Part shown: piece by piece, positions 43,283 through 52,788 of the stretch
Layout of the letters: each line of letters begins with the position of its first letter
Numbering within the stretch: the first letter of the stretch is position 1
Origin: Bradyrhizobium sp. CB1650
GTDB taxonomy: Bacteria; Pseudomonadota; Alphaproteobacteria; Rhizobiales; Xanthobacteraceae
Length of the DNA: 64,000 nucleotides
Assembly (NCBI RefSeq): GCF_029761915.1
Contig: NZ_CP121695.1
Coordinates: 5,733,501-5,797,500 of the forward strand
Direction of reading: 5' to 3'
Position numbers and translations under genes: made by a program
Notes under the pieces: model-generated
Database searches by the model: none
What the model was told of the DNA's origin: nothing
What the model saw: the letters and a program-made list of their open reading frames with translations, nothing else

Positions 43283-43846
43283 TTACCGTGGAGAACGCGG
43301 TTCGCCGCGTGCCAATTGAATACCATCCTCCAGGCACGCCGTCATTATCCGGTCCCGGGAGTCACGCGGGAGCCGGCAAAGGCCGATCAGCAGGGCTGCA
43401 CGCACCGCCCGCGCGGCTTGATCGGGCTTGGCTTCGACCGGGGCAAATTCCGCGGGAACCACGCTTCCGCCGGACCAGCCGGCCGCCAGCGCCAGCCATG
43501 TCGCCGGCTGCTCGGGATCGTTGGCGTTGCCGACGGCCAAGGCCTTGTTCCGGGATTGCTCGTCCGGTTGCCGGACCCAGCTCTCCACGAAGTTCAGCGA
43601 CCTGCTATCATTGGCATCGAAATGGTCGAACATACGTCGCAACGAGCGACAGCCCCAGGCGACGGCCACGCGCCTGGGGAGCAGGTAGGCGCAGAAAGAT
43701 ACGGCCTGGTGCCAATTGCGCGCGTCGGTGGCCTCCTGAAGGAAATCCAGCGAAGGCTTCCCGGCATCGGCCTTGCCGACATCATAGCGCGCCATCGGGT
43801 AGGCTTGAAACAGATCCTGAACCGTGCCGAACCGAACCTGGCCCAT
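43283..43846 (-). CDS. T6SS-cluster protein, DUF6931-like
   Basis: 187-residue soluble protein resembling a family I recall as DUF6931, found in T6SS operons of this group. Features: PMARYDVGKADAGKPSLDFLQEA, ARNWHQAVSFCAYLLPRRVAVAWG, a Trp-rich AATWLALAAGWSGG stretch and a helical end. No motif gives an activity. It sits 12 bp before tagH and just after vgrG, so it is probably co-translated with them. Assignment of the family name is from memory and moderately sure. Confidence 0.75.
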   Translation of the reverse strand: MGQVRFGTVQDLFQAYPMARYDVGKADAGKPSLDFLQEATDARNWHQAVSFCAYLLPRRVAVAWGCRSLRRMFDHFDANDSRSLNFVESWVRQPDEQSRNKALAVGNANDPEQPATWLALAAGWSGGSVVPAEFAPVEAKPDQAARAVRAALLIGLCRLPRDSRDRIMTACLEDGIQLARGEPRSPR

Positions 43847-43851
43847 AACCG

Positions 43852-45720
43852 TCAGCCGACAAGGGTTGGAGTGCCGTGGGCGGCAAGCGGACCGCCGGCG
43901 GAAAGCGCCATGGCGGCCTGCGCCGTCATGGCGATCGTCGGCGCGTTGATCACGATGCCCGCCGGGGTCAAGATAATCTGGCTGGGCCCAACCTGCAGGG
44001 TGATATTGGCGTTGGCCATGAGCGTGATGCTGATGCCTGCATTGACAGACTGGTCCATGGCCAGGGTGATGTGCTGACCGCCCAATTCGATATCGAGCTT
44101 GTCGTTGCCGTTCTTGAGCGTGGTCTTGCGGGTGTCGCCGCCGAACGCAGCTTCACCGATGGTCCGGGTCTCGGTGTCGCGGACCGTCACGTCGTGGTCC
44201 TTTTCGGCATGCACCGTGATCTTCTCGGATCCCTTCTTGTCCTCGAAGTTCCACTCGTTGAAGCCGCCGCCACCTTTTGTGGAGTCTGACTTCAATCCCG
44301 CGATCGTTTTCTTCGACGGCAGATCGTAGGGCAGCTTGTATTCGTCGTTGTACACGGTGCCGATCACCAGGGGCCGGTCCGGATCCCCTTCCAGGAATTC
44401 GACAACCACCTCCTGTCCGACACGCGGAATGATCTGACCGCCCCAGCGCTTGCCAGACCAGACCTGGGCCACGCGCAACCGGCACGACCGCTTCTTCTTC
44501 CGATCCCAGAAAAAGCGGACATAGATTTCGCCTAACGACTCGACGTCGATTTCCTCGCTCGAATTGTCGTCTTTGGTCACGACCTTGGCCGTCTGGATCC
44601 CGTTGATCCTTGGCTTCGGCGTCATCATCGGCGCTCGAAACGGCCGATCGCTCGGCAGAAACTCGTAGCTGCCGAAATAGACGTGTTGCCCAGCGTCGCT
44701 GGGACCGCCGGTGCGGTAGGATTCGATCGAGAACGAATGCGTGGCACGCGCCACGAGATATTCAACGTTCTGCGAGTCCTTGGAGTGCTTTTCGAGCTTC
44801 GTCAGCCCGCCGGGGAACAGGTTGACGGCGTCGCCGTTACCGCGGCGCCGCCGATCCATCGCCTGCTCGGCCTGAAGCTGGATCTTGGCGTAGCGCTCGC
44901 CGTCGGATTTCTCCTTGAACTTGCCGGGAAAGTCGTAAAACTCCATCTCCGACCGGGTGTAGTGCTCGGAGCCCTTGGCGTCGCTGATCATCTGCGCGTT
45001 GGGCTTCTGATAGTTGTAATCGTTGAGCTCGATCTTCCCGGTGCGAAACCGGCGCTCGGAGACCCATTCGTAGATGTGCTGCTCTGCTCGACGGTCGGCT
45101 CCCGTCAGCGGGATGTACGGGATCGTGGCAAGACCGCTGATCGGGCTGTGCGACGATTTGGAGTCCGCCAACACCAGCGTGTGCTTGCCGCCCTCGTGCT
45201 TGAAGAAGTAGTAGATGCCGTGCTGCTCCATCAGCCGGCAAACAAAATTCAGGTCGGTCTCGCGGTACTGAACGCAATATTCGAGCTTCGGACAGGAGCC
45301 CTCTTCGGTCAGCTTGGATTCATAGTCGGTGAACCCGCGTTCGTTGAAGACTTCCTTGATGATGTCAGGCGCCTTCTTGTCCTGAAAGATCCGGCAATCG
45401 GTGGTGCGCGACAACAGCCACAACCAGGGCCTCAGGACGATCCGGTAGCTGAAATAGTCGTTCTTCACTCCGAGCCACTGGGCTTCCGTCAGAATGCCGC
45501 TGAACTCGCGCTCCTTCTCGTGCAGCTTTATGGTCAGCGTGCACTGCTGACCGATCGCGCGGTCGAAGTCGAGGTCGGCATCTTCGCTGAGACACTCGAT
45601 GCGATATTCGAACAGTTCACTGAGACCTTCGGAGCCCTCGAACCCGGCAAAAACCAGAACGTCTTTGCCGAGAGGCGTCTTGAGTTCGCAGAGGCGGGTA
45701 TCTTGGGTAAGCTGGCCCAT
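43852..45720 (-). CDS. tssI: VgrG, T6SS spike protein
   Basis: 622-residue trimeric spike protein: gp27-like N-terminal half (TQDTRLCELKTPLGKDVLVF, QYRETDLNFVCRLMEQHGIYYFF) and gp5/OB region (SCRLRVAQVWSGKRWGGQIIPRVGQEVVVEFLEGDPDRPLVIG split by short gaps), then a DUF2345-like tail of repeated short strands ending GTPTLVG. No catalytic C-terminal extension, so it is a plain carrier. I choose ATG 45720 (MGQLTQD, as in other VgrG); two more ATGs lie upstream. First gene of the minus-strand operon and divergent from tssA. Confidence 0.93.
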   Translation of the reverse strand: MGQLTQDTRLCELKTPLGKDVLVFAGFEGSEGLSELFEYRIECLSEDADLDFDRAIGQQCTLTIKLHEKEREFSGILTEAQWLGVKNDYFSYRIVLRPWLWLLSRTTDCRIFQDKKAPDIIKEVFNERGFTDYESKLTEEGSCPKLEYCVQYRETDLNFVCRLMEQHGIYYFFKHEGGKHTLVLADSKSSHSPISGLATIPYIPLTGADRRAEQHIYEWVSERRFRTGKIELNDYNYQKPNAQMISDAKGSEHYTRSEMEFYDFPGKFKEKSDGERYAKIQLQAEQAMDRRRRGNGDAVNLFPGGLTKLEKHSKDSQNVEYLVARATHSFSIESYRTGGPSDAGQHVYFGSYEFLPSDRPFRAPMMTPKPRINGIQTAKVVTKDDNSSEEIDVESLGEIYVRFFWDRKKKRSCRLRVAQVWSGKRWGGQIIPRVGQEVVVEFLEGDPDRPLVIGTVYNDEYKLPYDLPSKKTIAGLKSDSTKGGGGFNEWNFEDKKGSEKITVHAEKDHDVTVRDTETRTIGEAAFGGDTRKTTLKNGNDKLDIELGGQHITLAMDQSVNAGISITLMANANITLQVGPSQIILTPAGIVINAPTIAMTAQAAMALSAGGPLAAHGTPTLVG

Positions 45721-46066
45721 GTGGGCGTTAAACTCCCTCATCGCCCGCATGATCGGCTGCAAAGAGCAGATCAAGCGTCATGCAAGAACCACGGAAATCC
45801 TGCCCGCCACTGGCAATGCCGGCAAGTCCGCCCCGGGGCCGGGCCTCCTGACGCTCCACGGCAGCCGTCCAAAGAACCACCCCGGCCCTCAAGTAGTCGG
45901 CTCCAAAAGCTTGCCGGTTCACGTGAAAATGTCATGATCGTCGGGAATGAACCGGGACCAGCAGGCATCTGACCCATAAGTCATCGGATCATGATCCCCC
46001 TGCGTGATCCGCCAGATGCCAATGGTTCTACAGAGGGGCCATGGCCGAGCAGATGGACGATCTCGC
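45721..46066. other. Divergent promoter region between vgrG and tssA
   Basis: About 346 bp separating the two T6SS operons. It must contain both start regions. I see one perfect palindrome (reported separately) and no convincing sigma54-type GG-N10-GC pair or sigma70 pair. In-frame upstream ATGs of vgrG and of tssA extend into it, so the true spacer may be shorter. Confidence 0.5.
45986..45997. promoter_or_regulatory. Perfect 12-bp palindrome GGATCATGATCC between divergent T6SS operons
   Basis: Self-complementary sequence about 70 bp upstream of the tssA start and 266 bp upstream of vgrG. Placement suits an operator for both operons. Length is short enough for chance; support would come from conservation upstream of T6SS genes in relatives. 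Confidence 0.35.
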
Positions 46067-47380
46067 ATGCTTGATGTCGCCGCCCTGACGCAGCCCATCG
46101 CCGCCGACGATCCCTGCGGGCCGGATCTCGACGCCATCGGAGACGTCCAATATCTCAACTTCTTCGCAGGTGCGGAATCCCTGTTGCCGATGTCGTTCTT
46201 CGAGGTCGTCAACGCCAACGGAGAGCGCGGACGCTTCGACCCGAAGGCAGTCGATTTTGCCGGCCAGTTCGCCGCCGCGCAGCCCCTTCTGGCGCGCACC
46301 CGGGATTTGCGCCTGAACATGCTGCTGGCCAAGTTCTCCATTCTCAACCGCGATCTCGACGGCTTTCTGAGCTGCCTGAAGGCGACCAACCTGCTGCTGC
46401 GCGAGCAGTGGGAAGCGGTGCATCCGAGGGGTGAGGACGGCGACTACGCGCTTCGCGCCGTCACGGTCGAAGCGATCGACGTGTTTCCGACCGTGATCAA
46501 CCCGCTCCAATTCCTTCCCCTGATCGAGAACCGCAGGCACGGCAGCCTCAACTACCGTGCCTATCAGGTCGCCAAGGGCGAAATTCCCGCCGGTGACGCC
46601 GACGGCGAAGGCCTCGACCTCGCGACCATCGAGCGCATCATCAGCGAGACGGACCTCGACACCCTCAAGGCCGTCAGCGCGCGGTGCGCCGCGGTCGCCG
46701 CTGAGGTCGCAGGCATCAAGGCGACCTGGCACGAAAAGTTGAACTCGGGGCAACCCATCAGCCTCGACAGGCTCTCCGGCCTGGTCAACGGAATGGCGGC
46801 CTGGCTTGCGGGCCTTGTCACAGCGCGTGACCCAGCCGCGATCGCCGCGCCTGCGGAAGATGCCGCCGCCGTCGAGGCGCAAGTGCCGCTGGACACGACC
46901 GGCGCGCTGGCTTCGCCAGCGCAGGCCTCCGCAGCGCTTGCCGCGGCGGGCGACTATTTTGCCCGAATGGAACCATCCAACCCGGCGCTGTTGCTGGTGC
47001 GCCAGGCGCAGGAGATGGTCGGCAAATCGTTTATCGAGGTGATGCGGATGCTGGTGCCTTCCCACGTGGAGAGCGCTGCGATCAACATTGGACGAGACAA
47101 GGTCTTCGACCTGCCGATCGAGCGCATGGCGGAGCTTGCCACCTCGCTCTCATCCACGGCTGAGAGCGACCCTCAAGATATTGTTTTTTCAGTAGAAAAT
47201 AGGGCGCAGGCTTTGGGCCTGCTGGCGAAGGTGGCGTCGTTTTTTCGAGCCGCGGAGCCGTCCAGCCCTATCCCACTTTTGGTCGATCGCGCGCGCGATC
47301 TCGCACAACGAGACTTCCTCAGTCTCCTAAACGACGTCCTGCCCGAGGGCGCGCTGAAGACAATCGACAAATCGCATTGA
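46067..47380 (+). CDS. tssA: TssA, T6SS sheath assembly protein
   Basis: 437-residue protein starting MLDVAALTQPIAADDPCGPDLDAI, an ImpA N-terminal domain (about 1-150; motif SLNYRAYQVAKGEI later). The C-terminal part is helical, with Ala-rich and Pro-rich linkers, and a shorter C-terminal domain than long TssA types. It caps and primes tube-sheath growth. ATG at 46067 fits the family start; the frame is open 63 bp upstream. First gene of the plus-strand operon, 124 bp before tssB. Confidence 0.92.
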   Translation: MLDVAALTQPIAADDPCGPDLDAIGDVQYLNFFAGAESLLPMSFFEVVNANGERGRFDPKAVDFAGQFAAAQPLLARTRDLRLNMLLAKFSILNRDLDGFLSCLKATNLLLREQWEAVHPRGEDGDYALRAVTVEAIDVFPTVINPLQFLPLIENRRHGSLNYRAYQVAKGEIPAGDADGEGLDLATIERIISETDLDTLKAVSARCAAVAAEVAGIKATWHEKLNSGQPISLDRLSGLVNGMAAWLAGLVTARDPAAIAAPAEDAAAVEAQVPLDTTGALASPAQASAALAAAGDYFARMEPSNPALLLVRQAQEMVGKSFIEVMRMLVPSHVESAAINIGRDKVFDLPIERMAELATSLSSTAESDPQDIVFSVENRAQALGLLAKVASFFRAAEPSSPIPLLVDRARDLAQRDFLSLLNDVLPEGALKTIDKSH

Positions 47381-47504
47381 ACCCGCCTTTCGCTCGAGGG
47401 GACTAACTGGACATAAGGAAGCTTTGCCGACCGCGAGTTGAAGCGCCTTACTAACCTGCGTCGCGCAAGTCTGCCTCTAGAGCGATTTCGTAAAGAGGGG
47501 AACC

Positions 47505-48032
47505 ATGGCTACCGATAGCGGACAAAAATTCATTCGGCGAAACCGCGCACCGCGCGTGCACATCACATACGAGGATCCTTACGACGCCGAGCGGCTGATT
47601 GAACTGCCGTTCGTCATGGGCGTCCTCTCTGACCTTTCCGGCAACAATCCCGGCGTCGAGAAGACGAAAGTCGAAGAGCGCAAGTTTCTCGAGTTCGACA
47701 TGGACAACTTCGACAGCCGCATGGCGGCCATCCAGCCGGGCGTGACGGCGCGCGTCGCCAATCGTCTCAGCGATGGGTCCGACGATAAGATCTCCGTCAA
47801 CCTGCGCTTCAACAAGATATCCGACTTCACGCCGGTCGCGGTCGCCCGCCAGGTGCCGGCTACGGCCAAGCTGCTCGAGGCGCGCGAACAGCTCGCCAAC
47901 CTCCTGCGCTACATGGATGGCAAGGTGGCCGCCGAGGACCAGCTCAAGAAACTTCTCGCCGATCCTCAACTGATGGCCGCGCTGCGGGAGCGCGCGACGA
48001 GCGGGTCTACCGAACCCGACTCCGAGAGCTAA
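47505..48032 (+). CDS. tssB: TssB, contractile sheath small subunit
   Basis: 175-residue sheath subunit: KFIRRNRAPRVHITYE start, LPFVMGVLSDLSGNNP, KVEERKFLEFDMDNFD and the long central helix up to LKKLLADPQ. AGAGGGG is just before the ATG. It pairs with TssC to form the contractile sheath in the cytoplasm. tssC follows with a 17-bp gap. Confidence 0.97.
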   Translation: MATDSGQKFIRRNRAPRVHITYEDPYDAERLIELPFVMGVLSDLSGNNPGVEKTKVEERKFLEFDMDNFDSRMAAIQPGVTARVANRLSDGSDDKISVNLRFNKISDFTPVAVARQVPATAKLLEAREQLANLLRYMDGKVAAEDQLKKLLADPQLMAALRERATSGSTEPDSES

Positions 48033-48049
48033 GGGAAGGAATGGGGACC

Positions 48050-49552
48050 ATGGCAAAAGAAGCTACCCATAAAGAGACCACCACCCAGGTCGGGACCGTC
48101 GAGGCTGATGAGTTTGCCGCTCTGCTGAAGCAAAGCTTCAAACCGCGCACCGAACGTGCAGCGACCGAAGTCGAGAACGCGGTATCTACGCTCGTTCAAG
48201 AAGCGTTGAAGGACACCAGCGTCATCAAGGCGGACGTGCTCGACACCATCGAGGAGATGATCGCGCGGATCGACCAGAAGCTGACCGCGCAGATGAACGA
48301 GATACTTCATGCACCCGAGTTCCAGGCGATCGAAAGTGCCTGGCGCGGCCTCCACTACCTCGTTTTCAATTCCGAGACGGACGCCAATCTCAAGATCCGA
48401 GTGATGAACGTCTCCAAGAACGAGCTGTACCGGAATCTGCGCCTCTACCCCGATGCGCGCTGGGATCAGAGTCCGCTGTTCAAGCAGATCTACGAGTACG
48501 AATTCGGCCAGTTGGGCGGCGAGCCGTTCGGCTGCCTGATCGGCGACTACTACTTCAGTCACCTTCCCACCGATGTGCAGTTGCTGCGCGATCTCAGCAA
48601 GATCGCCGGCGCCGCCCACGCGCCCTTCTTCAGCGGCGCCGAACCGACCCTGATGGGAATGGACTCGTGGACCGAGCTGTCGAACCCTCGCGACATCGGC
48701 AAGGTTTTCGACACGCCTGAATATGCTGCGTGGAAGGGACTGCGCGACCAGGACGACTCGCGTTATCTCGGCCTGTGCATGCCGCGCGTGCTGGGTCGCC
48801 TCCCCTACGGCGCGAAATCGGAGCCCGTGGAAGAGTTCGCCTTCGAAGAGGAGACGGATGGGCACACCGGCGACAAATACGGCTGGATCAACGCCTCCTA
48901 CGCGATGGCAGTCAACATCAACCGCGCCTTCAAGGAGTTCGGCTGGTGCACTCGCATCCGCGGTGTACAGTCCGGTGGCGAGGTCATCAACCTGCCGACG
49001 CACACATTCCCGACCGACGACGGTGGCGTCGACCTGAAATGCCCGACCGAGATCGCCATCAGCGATCGCCGCGAGCACGAACTTGCAAAGGCGGGCCTCA
49101 TCCCGCTGATCCATCGCAAGAACACCGACAAGGCGGCCTTCATCGGCGCCCAGTCGCTGTACAAGCCGAAGAAGTATTTCGGCGAAAAAGGTGTGGATGC
49201 AACCGCGTCCGACAACCTGTCGTCACGCCTGCCCTACATGTTCGCAGTGTCCCGCTTTGCGCACTATCTGAAGTGCATGGTTCGAGACAAGATCGGATCC
49301 ATGAAGGAGAAGGATGAGCTGACGGTCTGGCTGCAGACCTGGATCAACGAGTACGTTGATGCCAACCCGGCCCTGTCGTCAGAAGCTCAGAAAGCGCGCA
49401 AGCCGCTGGCCGCTGCGAAGGTCGAGGTCATAGCAAACGAGGAGAACCCGGGATATTACAACGCGCGCTTCTTTCTCCGTCCACATTTTCAGTTGGAAGC
49501 GATGGACGTCGGCCTCAGTCTGGTTTCGCGCCTGCCTGGCCCCAGCTCCTGA
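48050..49552 (+). CDS. tssC: TssC, contractile sheath large subunit
   Basis: 500-residue sheath subunit with TssC motifs: DEFAALLKQSFKPRTERA, AWRGLHYLVFNSETD, FGCLIGDYYFSH, the long LGRLPYGAKSEPVEEFAFEEE and ending LSLVSRLPGPSS. I choose the ATG of MAKEATHK at 48050, with GGGG upstream; a start 9 bp earlier is possible. Partner of TssB. hcp follows after 50 bp. Confidence 0.97.
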   Translation: MAKEATHKETTTQVGTVEADEFAALLKQSFKPRTERAATEVENAVSTLVQEALKDTSVIKADVLDTIEEMIARIDQKLTAQMNEILHAPEFQAIESAWRGLHYLVFNSETDANLKIRVMNVSKNELYRNLRLYPDARWDQSPLFKQIYEYEFGQLGGEPFGCLIGDYYFSHLPTDVQLLRDLSKIAGAAHAPFFSGAEPTLMGMDSWTELSNPRDIGKVFDTPEYAAWKGLRDQDDSRYLGLCMPRVLGRLPYGAKSEPVEEFAFEEETDGHTGDKYGWINASYAMAVNINRAFKEFGWCTRIRGVQSGGEVINLPTHTFPTDDGGVDLKCPTEIAISDRREHELAKAGLIPLIHRKNTDKAAFIGAQSLYKPKKYFGEKGVDATASDNLSSRLPYMFAVSRFAHYLKCMVRDKIGSMKEKDELTVWLQTWINEYVDANPALSSEAQKARKPLAAAKVEVIANEENPGYYNARFFLRPHFQLEAMDVGLSLVSRLPGPSS

Positions 49553-49602
49553 CGCCTCATCATCGCAACCGCAAACATACAGATTTTTGAGAGGACTATG
49601 CT

Positions 49603-50088
49603 ATGGCTGTCGACATCTTCCTGAAACTCGAGCCGATCAAGGGCGAGTCGCTGGACGACAAACACAAGGACGAAATCGATATTTTGAGCTGGTCTTTCGG
49701 CGAGAGCCAGACCGGCACTTTCCACAGCGGCTCGGGCGGCGGCGCCGGCAAGGTCAGCGTCCAGGATCTCCACTTCACGCACTTCGTCGACAAGGCCACG
49801 CCTGAACTTTTCAAGGTCTGCGCGAACGGCAAGCACATCGACAACGCGATCCTGACCGTGCGCAAGGCCGGCGAAAACCCGCTCGAATATCTCAAGGTCG
49901 AGATGAAGAACGTTCTGGTCACCAGCGTGTCGACGGGCGGATCGCATGGCGAAGATCGCCTCACCGAGAACGTGAGCCTGAACTTCCAGAAGGTGAAGTT
50001 GATCTACAAGACCCAGACGGAAAAAGGTGCCGCCGGCGCGTCGCCGACCTTCGGCTGGGACATTGCAGCCAACAAGGAATGGGCCTGA
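49603..50088 (+). CDS. hcp: Hcp, T6SS inner tube protein
   Basis: 161-residue Hcp1-family protein that stacks as hexameric rings inside the sheath and is secreted: MAVDIFLKLEPIKGES, LSWSFGESQTGTF, VSVQDLHFTHFVDKATP and EDRLTENVSLNFQKV are the family blocks. GAGAGGA lies upstream of the ATG. No signal peptide, as expected. The gene is followed by a hairpin-rich 182-bp spacer before tssE. Confidence 0.98.
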   Translation: MAVDIFLKLEPIKGESLDDKHKDEIDILSWSFGESQTGTFHSGSGGGAGKVSVQDLHFTHFVDKATPELFKVCANGKHIDNAILTVRKAGENPLEYLKVEMKNVLVTSVSTGGSHGEDRLTENVSLNFQKVKLIYKTQTEKGAAGASPTFGWDIAANKEWA

Positions 50089-50104
50089 TTGTCAGCCCCT
50101 CGCC

Positions 50105-50160
50105 TGGCGCCGGTTGCGAAGAGCGGAAGCCGGCGCCAAGCGGTGCGATTGCGATCGCAC
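50105..50160 (+). other. Two strong hairpins in the hcp-tssE spacer
   Basis: First hairpin: 9-bp arms TGGCGCCGG (50105-50113) and CCGGCGCCA (50130-50138) with a 16-nt loop. Second hairpin: 7-bp arms GTGCGAT (50143-50149) and ATCGCAC (50154-50160) with a 4-nt TGCG loop. They are tandem, directly after the hcp stop. There is no T-run behind either, so an intrinsic terminator is unlikely; mRNA 3' stabilisation or attenuation is an inference. Confidence 0.6.
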
Positions 50161-50270
50161 CTCTCGGCGGGTCCGGTTGCGGGCCCGACCGCCCGCTGAC
50201 ACGACGTCAAGTCGGACGCCAATGGCGCCCCACGGAATCATATGCGGGTCGGGCGTCGTGGGAACCGTAG

Positions 50271-50819
50271 ATGAGCATTACACCAAAGAGGGATCGACTC
50301 TCCCCTCCATTGATGCTGGCCTTTCGCTCGGCTCATGAAGCGCGCGATGCGCGCAAGAAGCTCAATCTGCGCGATGAGTTCGGCGAACGGGTCATTGCCG
50401 GGCGGCGCAGCGCGGGCCGGTTTCCGATCTCGGAAACGTTGCTCCGTCGCGAGGTCTCCCACGACCTTGAAACGCTCCTCAATACCATTGCTCTGGAATC
50501 GACCCTGGACCTGAGCGCCCGGGATTGCGTCCGAACATCGATCCTGAATTACGGTTTCCCCGATATCGCCCACCGTTCGATCGACGAGGTCACGGACGAC
50601 GAGCTCAGCGACGCGCTACGCGCGACGCTGACGACTTATGAACCAAGGCTCGATCGCAAGACGATCCGGGTCCGCCGTGACGGCTCGGTCGGGCCCGAGC
50701 AGCTCAAACTGCGCTTCATCGTTCACGCCGACCTGAAGGCCGAGCCGCTCAACGTTCCCGTGGAATTCGTCGCCGATGTCGACCTCGACAGCGGCGACAT
50801 CCAGATCAACCGACTTTAG
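50271..50819 (+). CDS. tssE: TssE, T6SS baseplate wedge protein
   Basis: 182-residue gp25-like baseplate protein. Blocks: LLRREVSHDLETLLNTIALESTLDL (approximate family core), DCVRTSILNYGFPDI and the AIRATL-like DALRATLTTYEPRLD, then strands to the VEFVADVDLDSGDI end. It anchors the sheath to the baseplate. tssF begins one base after its stop. Confidence 0.92.
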   Translation: MSITPKRDRLSPPLMLAFRSAHEARDARKKLNLRDEFGERVIAGRRSAGRFPISETLLRREVSHDLETLLNTIALESTLDLSARDCVRTSILNYGFPDIAHRSIDEVTDDELSDALRATLTTYEPRLDRKTIRVRRDGSVGPEQLKLRFIVHADLKAEPLNVPVEFVADVDLDSGDIQINRL

Positions 50820-50820
50820 C

Positions 50821-52788
50821 ATGAACCGCGAATTCCTGGACTTCTACAATCGTGAACTGTCCCTGCTGTACGAGCAGGCAGGAGATTTTGCCGAAGAATA
50901 TCCTGGCATTGCAGAGCGCCTTGGTGGCCTGATCCGGGATCGCTCAGACCCGATGATCACGGGGCTGCTGGAAGGCGCCGCGTTTCTCGCCGCCCGCGTT
51001 CAGCTCAAGCTCAAGCACGAATTCCCGGAATTCACCGCAAACCTGCTTGAGCAACTGGTTCCGAACTACCTTGCCCCCACCCCTTCGGCCATGCTCGTCA
51101 CGGCACGCCCGCCCTATGCCGACCCAGCGCTGCGCGACGGAAAGAAGATCGCGCGCGGCGCCTATTTCGACGCTGCCTACCGCGAGAGAGAACGAAGTCT
51201 TTCCTGCCGGTTTCGACTTTGCCGCGAGATCGTGCTTTGGCCGTTTGACGTCACCGGAGCCGAATACTTCTCCACGGCGGGCGCGCTGCAGGCGCTCGGG
51301 ATTCCTGTCGGCAGCGACGTCATCGCCGGGCTCAGGCTGTCTTTGACCCATCGTACCGCGGCCCGGCTCGATGAAGAATTGCCTGACGCAGAAGCGCGGA
51401 CCAAGCCGGAAACCTGGTTTGCAGGTTGCCGCGTGAGCGAGCTCCCGATTTACCTGTCCGGTGCGGAATCCGACGCCATCGCGCTTTACGAGCAATTGAT
51501 CTCGAATTGCAGGGGCGTCTACTTCCGCCATCTCGACGACTTCGGCGATCCGGTGGTCACGCGTGCGCCCCAGGACTGCGTGCAGCAGGTTGGCTTCGAC
51601 GAGAACGAGTCGCTGTTTCCCAACGACAACCGGATCTTTCGTGGTTCGGAGCTGCTGCGGGAATATTTCGCGTTTCCACGCAAGTTCCTTGGCGTCAACC
51701 TGACGGGGCTCCGCAGCCTGATGCCGCGGCTGCGCAGCAAGTCGATCGATATCGTCTTTGCCTTCGATGAACACAATTCGCGGCTTGCCGCCTCGGTGCG
51801 TCCCGATACCTTCAAGCTCTATACAGCGCCGGCGATCAACCTGTTCGAGAAGACGAGCGATCGCATCCCCGTCAAGTCGAATACCCACGAGTACCATGTG
51901 GTGCCCGATCGCAGCCGCTATCTCGAGTACGAGCCGCATCAGGTGCTCGAAGTCTATGCGCATTTTCCGGCGGAGAAGGACAAGCGGCCGGTGCGCCCGC
52001 TGTATTCGGCCGCCGTCGGGCGAGCCAGCGGATCGGTCGAAGGGCTCTATTTCACCGTCCGCCGGTTGCCTCGACGCCGCACGGCGGAAGAGAAGACGTA
52101 CGGCGCATCCTCCGACTACACCGGAACGGACATGTTCCTGTCACTGCTCGAGCCTGGTGAACTGAGCGGCCAAGGCTCCGTCGCCGAACTCAGCGTCCGG
52201 GCGCTGTGTTCCAACCGCCATCTCACCGAGCACTTGCCGGTCGGCCAGGGCGGTGCCGACTTCCGACTGCTGGACGATACCTCTCTTGATCTGATCTGCG
52301 TCGCTGGTCCCACCCGGCCACGCGAGCCGGTGGTGGCCCAGCTACGCAGCCGCAGCGAGATCGCCAACAGCGGAATTGTGAGCTGGCGGCTGATCAACAT
52401 GCTGAGCCTGAACTATCTTGGTCTCGTCGAGCGAGGTGGCGGCAAAAACGCCGGGGCGCTGCGCGAGATGCTGTCCTTGTTCGCCGACCAGTTCGACGAC
52501 GCCACGGAACGCAAGATCCGCGGCGTGCGCAGCATAGAAAGCCGGCCCGTCGTGCGGCGGGTGCGCGAGCGCACCGGCAGTGGCGCAGCGCGCGGCCTGG
52601 AGATCACCGTCACACTCGACGAGAAAGCATTCGAGGGCAGCGGCGTATTCCTGCTGGGCGCCGTGCTGGAGCGTTTCTTCGCCGACTATTCGGGCTTCAA
52701 CACCTTCACCCAGACCGTCATCTCGACACCGGAGCGCGGCGAGATCATGCGGTGGCCGCCGCGCATGGGCACGCGGAGACCGCTGTGA
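50821..52788 (+). CDS. tssF: TssF, T6SS baseplate protein
   Basis: 655-residue baseplate protein starting MNREFLDFYNRELSLLYEQAG, with EEYPGIAERLGG, KHEFPEFTANLLEQLVPNYL and LTGLRSLMPRLRSKSI family blocks. The ATG directly follows the tssE stop by one base. It forms a complex with TssG, whose gene overlaps its end. Confidence 0.95.
   Translation: MNREFLDFYNRELSLLYEQAGDFAEEYPGIAERLGGLIRDRSDPMITGLLEGAAFLAARVQLKLKHEFPEFTANLLEQLVPNYLAPTPSAMLVTARPPYADPALRDGKKIARGAYFDAAYRERERSLSCRFRLCREIVLWPFDVTGAEYFSTAGALQALGIPVGSDVIAGLRLSLTHRTAARLDEELPDAEARTKPETWFAGCRVSELPIYLSGAESDAIALYEQLISNCRGVYFRHLDDFGDPVVTRAPQDCVQQVGFDENESLFPNDNRIFRGSELLREYFAFPRKFLGVNLTGLRSLMPRLRSKSIDIVFAFDEHNSRLAASVRPDTFKLYTAPAINLFEKTSDRIPVKSNTHEYHVVPDRSRYLEYEPHQVLEVYAHFPAEKDKRPVRPLYSAAVGRASGSVEGLYFTVRRLPRRRTAEEKTYGASSDYTGTDMFLSLLEPGELSGQGSVAELSVRALCSNRHLTEHLPVGQGGADFRLLDDTSLDLICVAGPTRPREPVVAQLRSRSEIANSGIVSWRLINMLSLNYLGLVERGGGKNAGALREMLSLFADQFDDATERKIRGVRSIESRPVVRRVRERTGSGAARGLEITVTLDEKAFEGSGVFLLGAVLERFFADYSGFNTFTQTVISTPERGEIMRWPPRMGTRRPL

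Noticed and set aside
46725..46745. TGGCAC-led match to a sigma54 promoter inside tssA
   Set aside because: The second element reads TTGA rather than TTGC at the needed spacing, and it lies inside a coding region.
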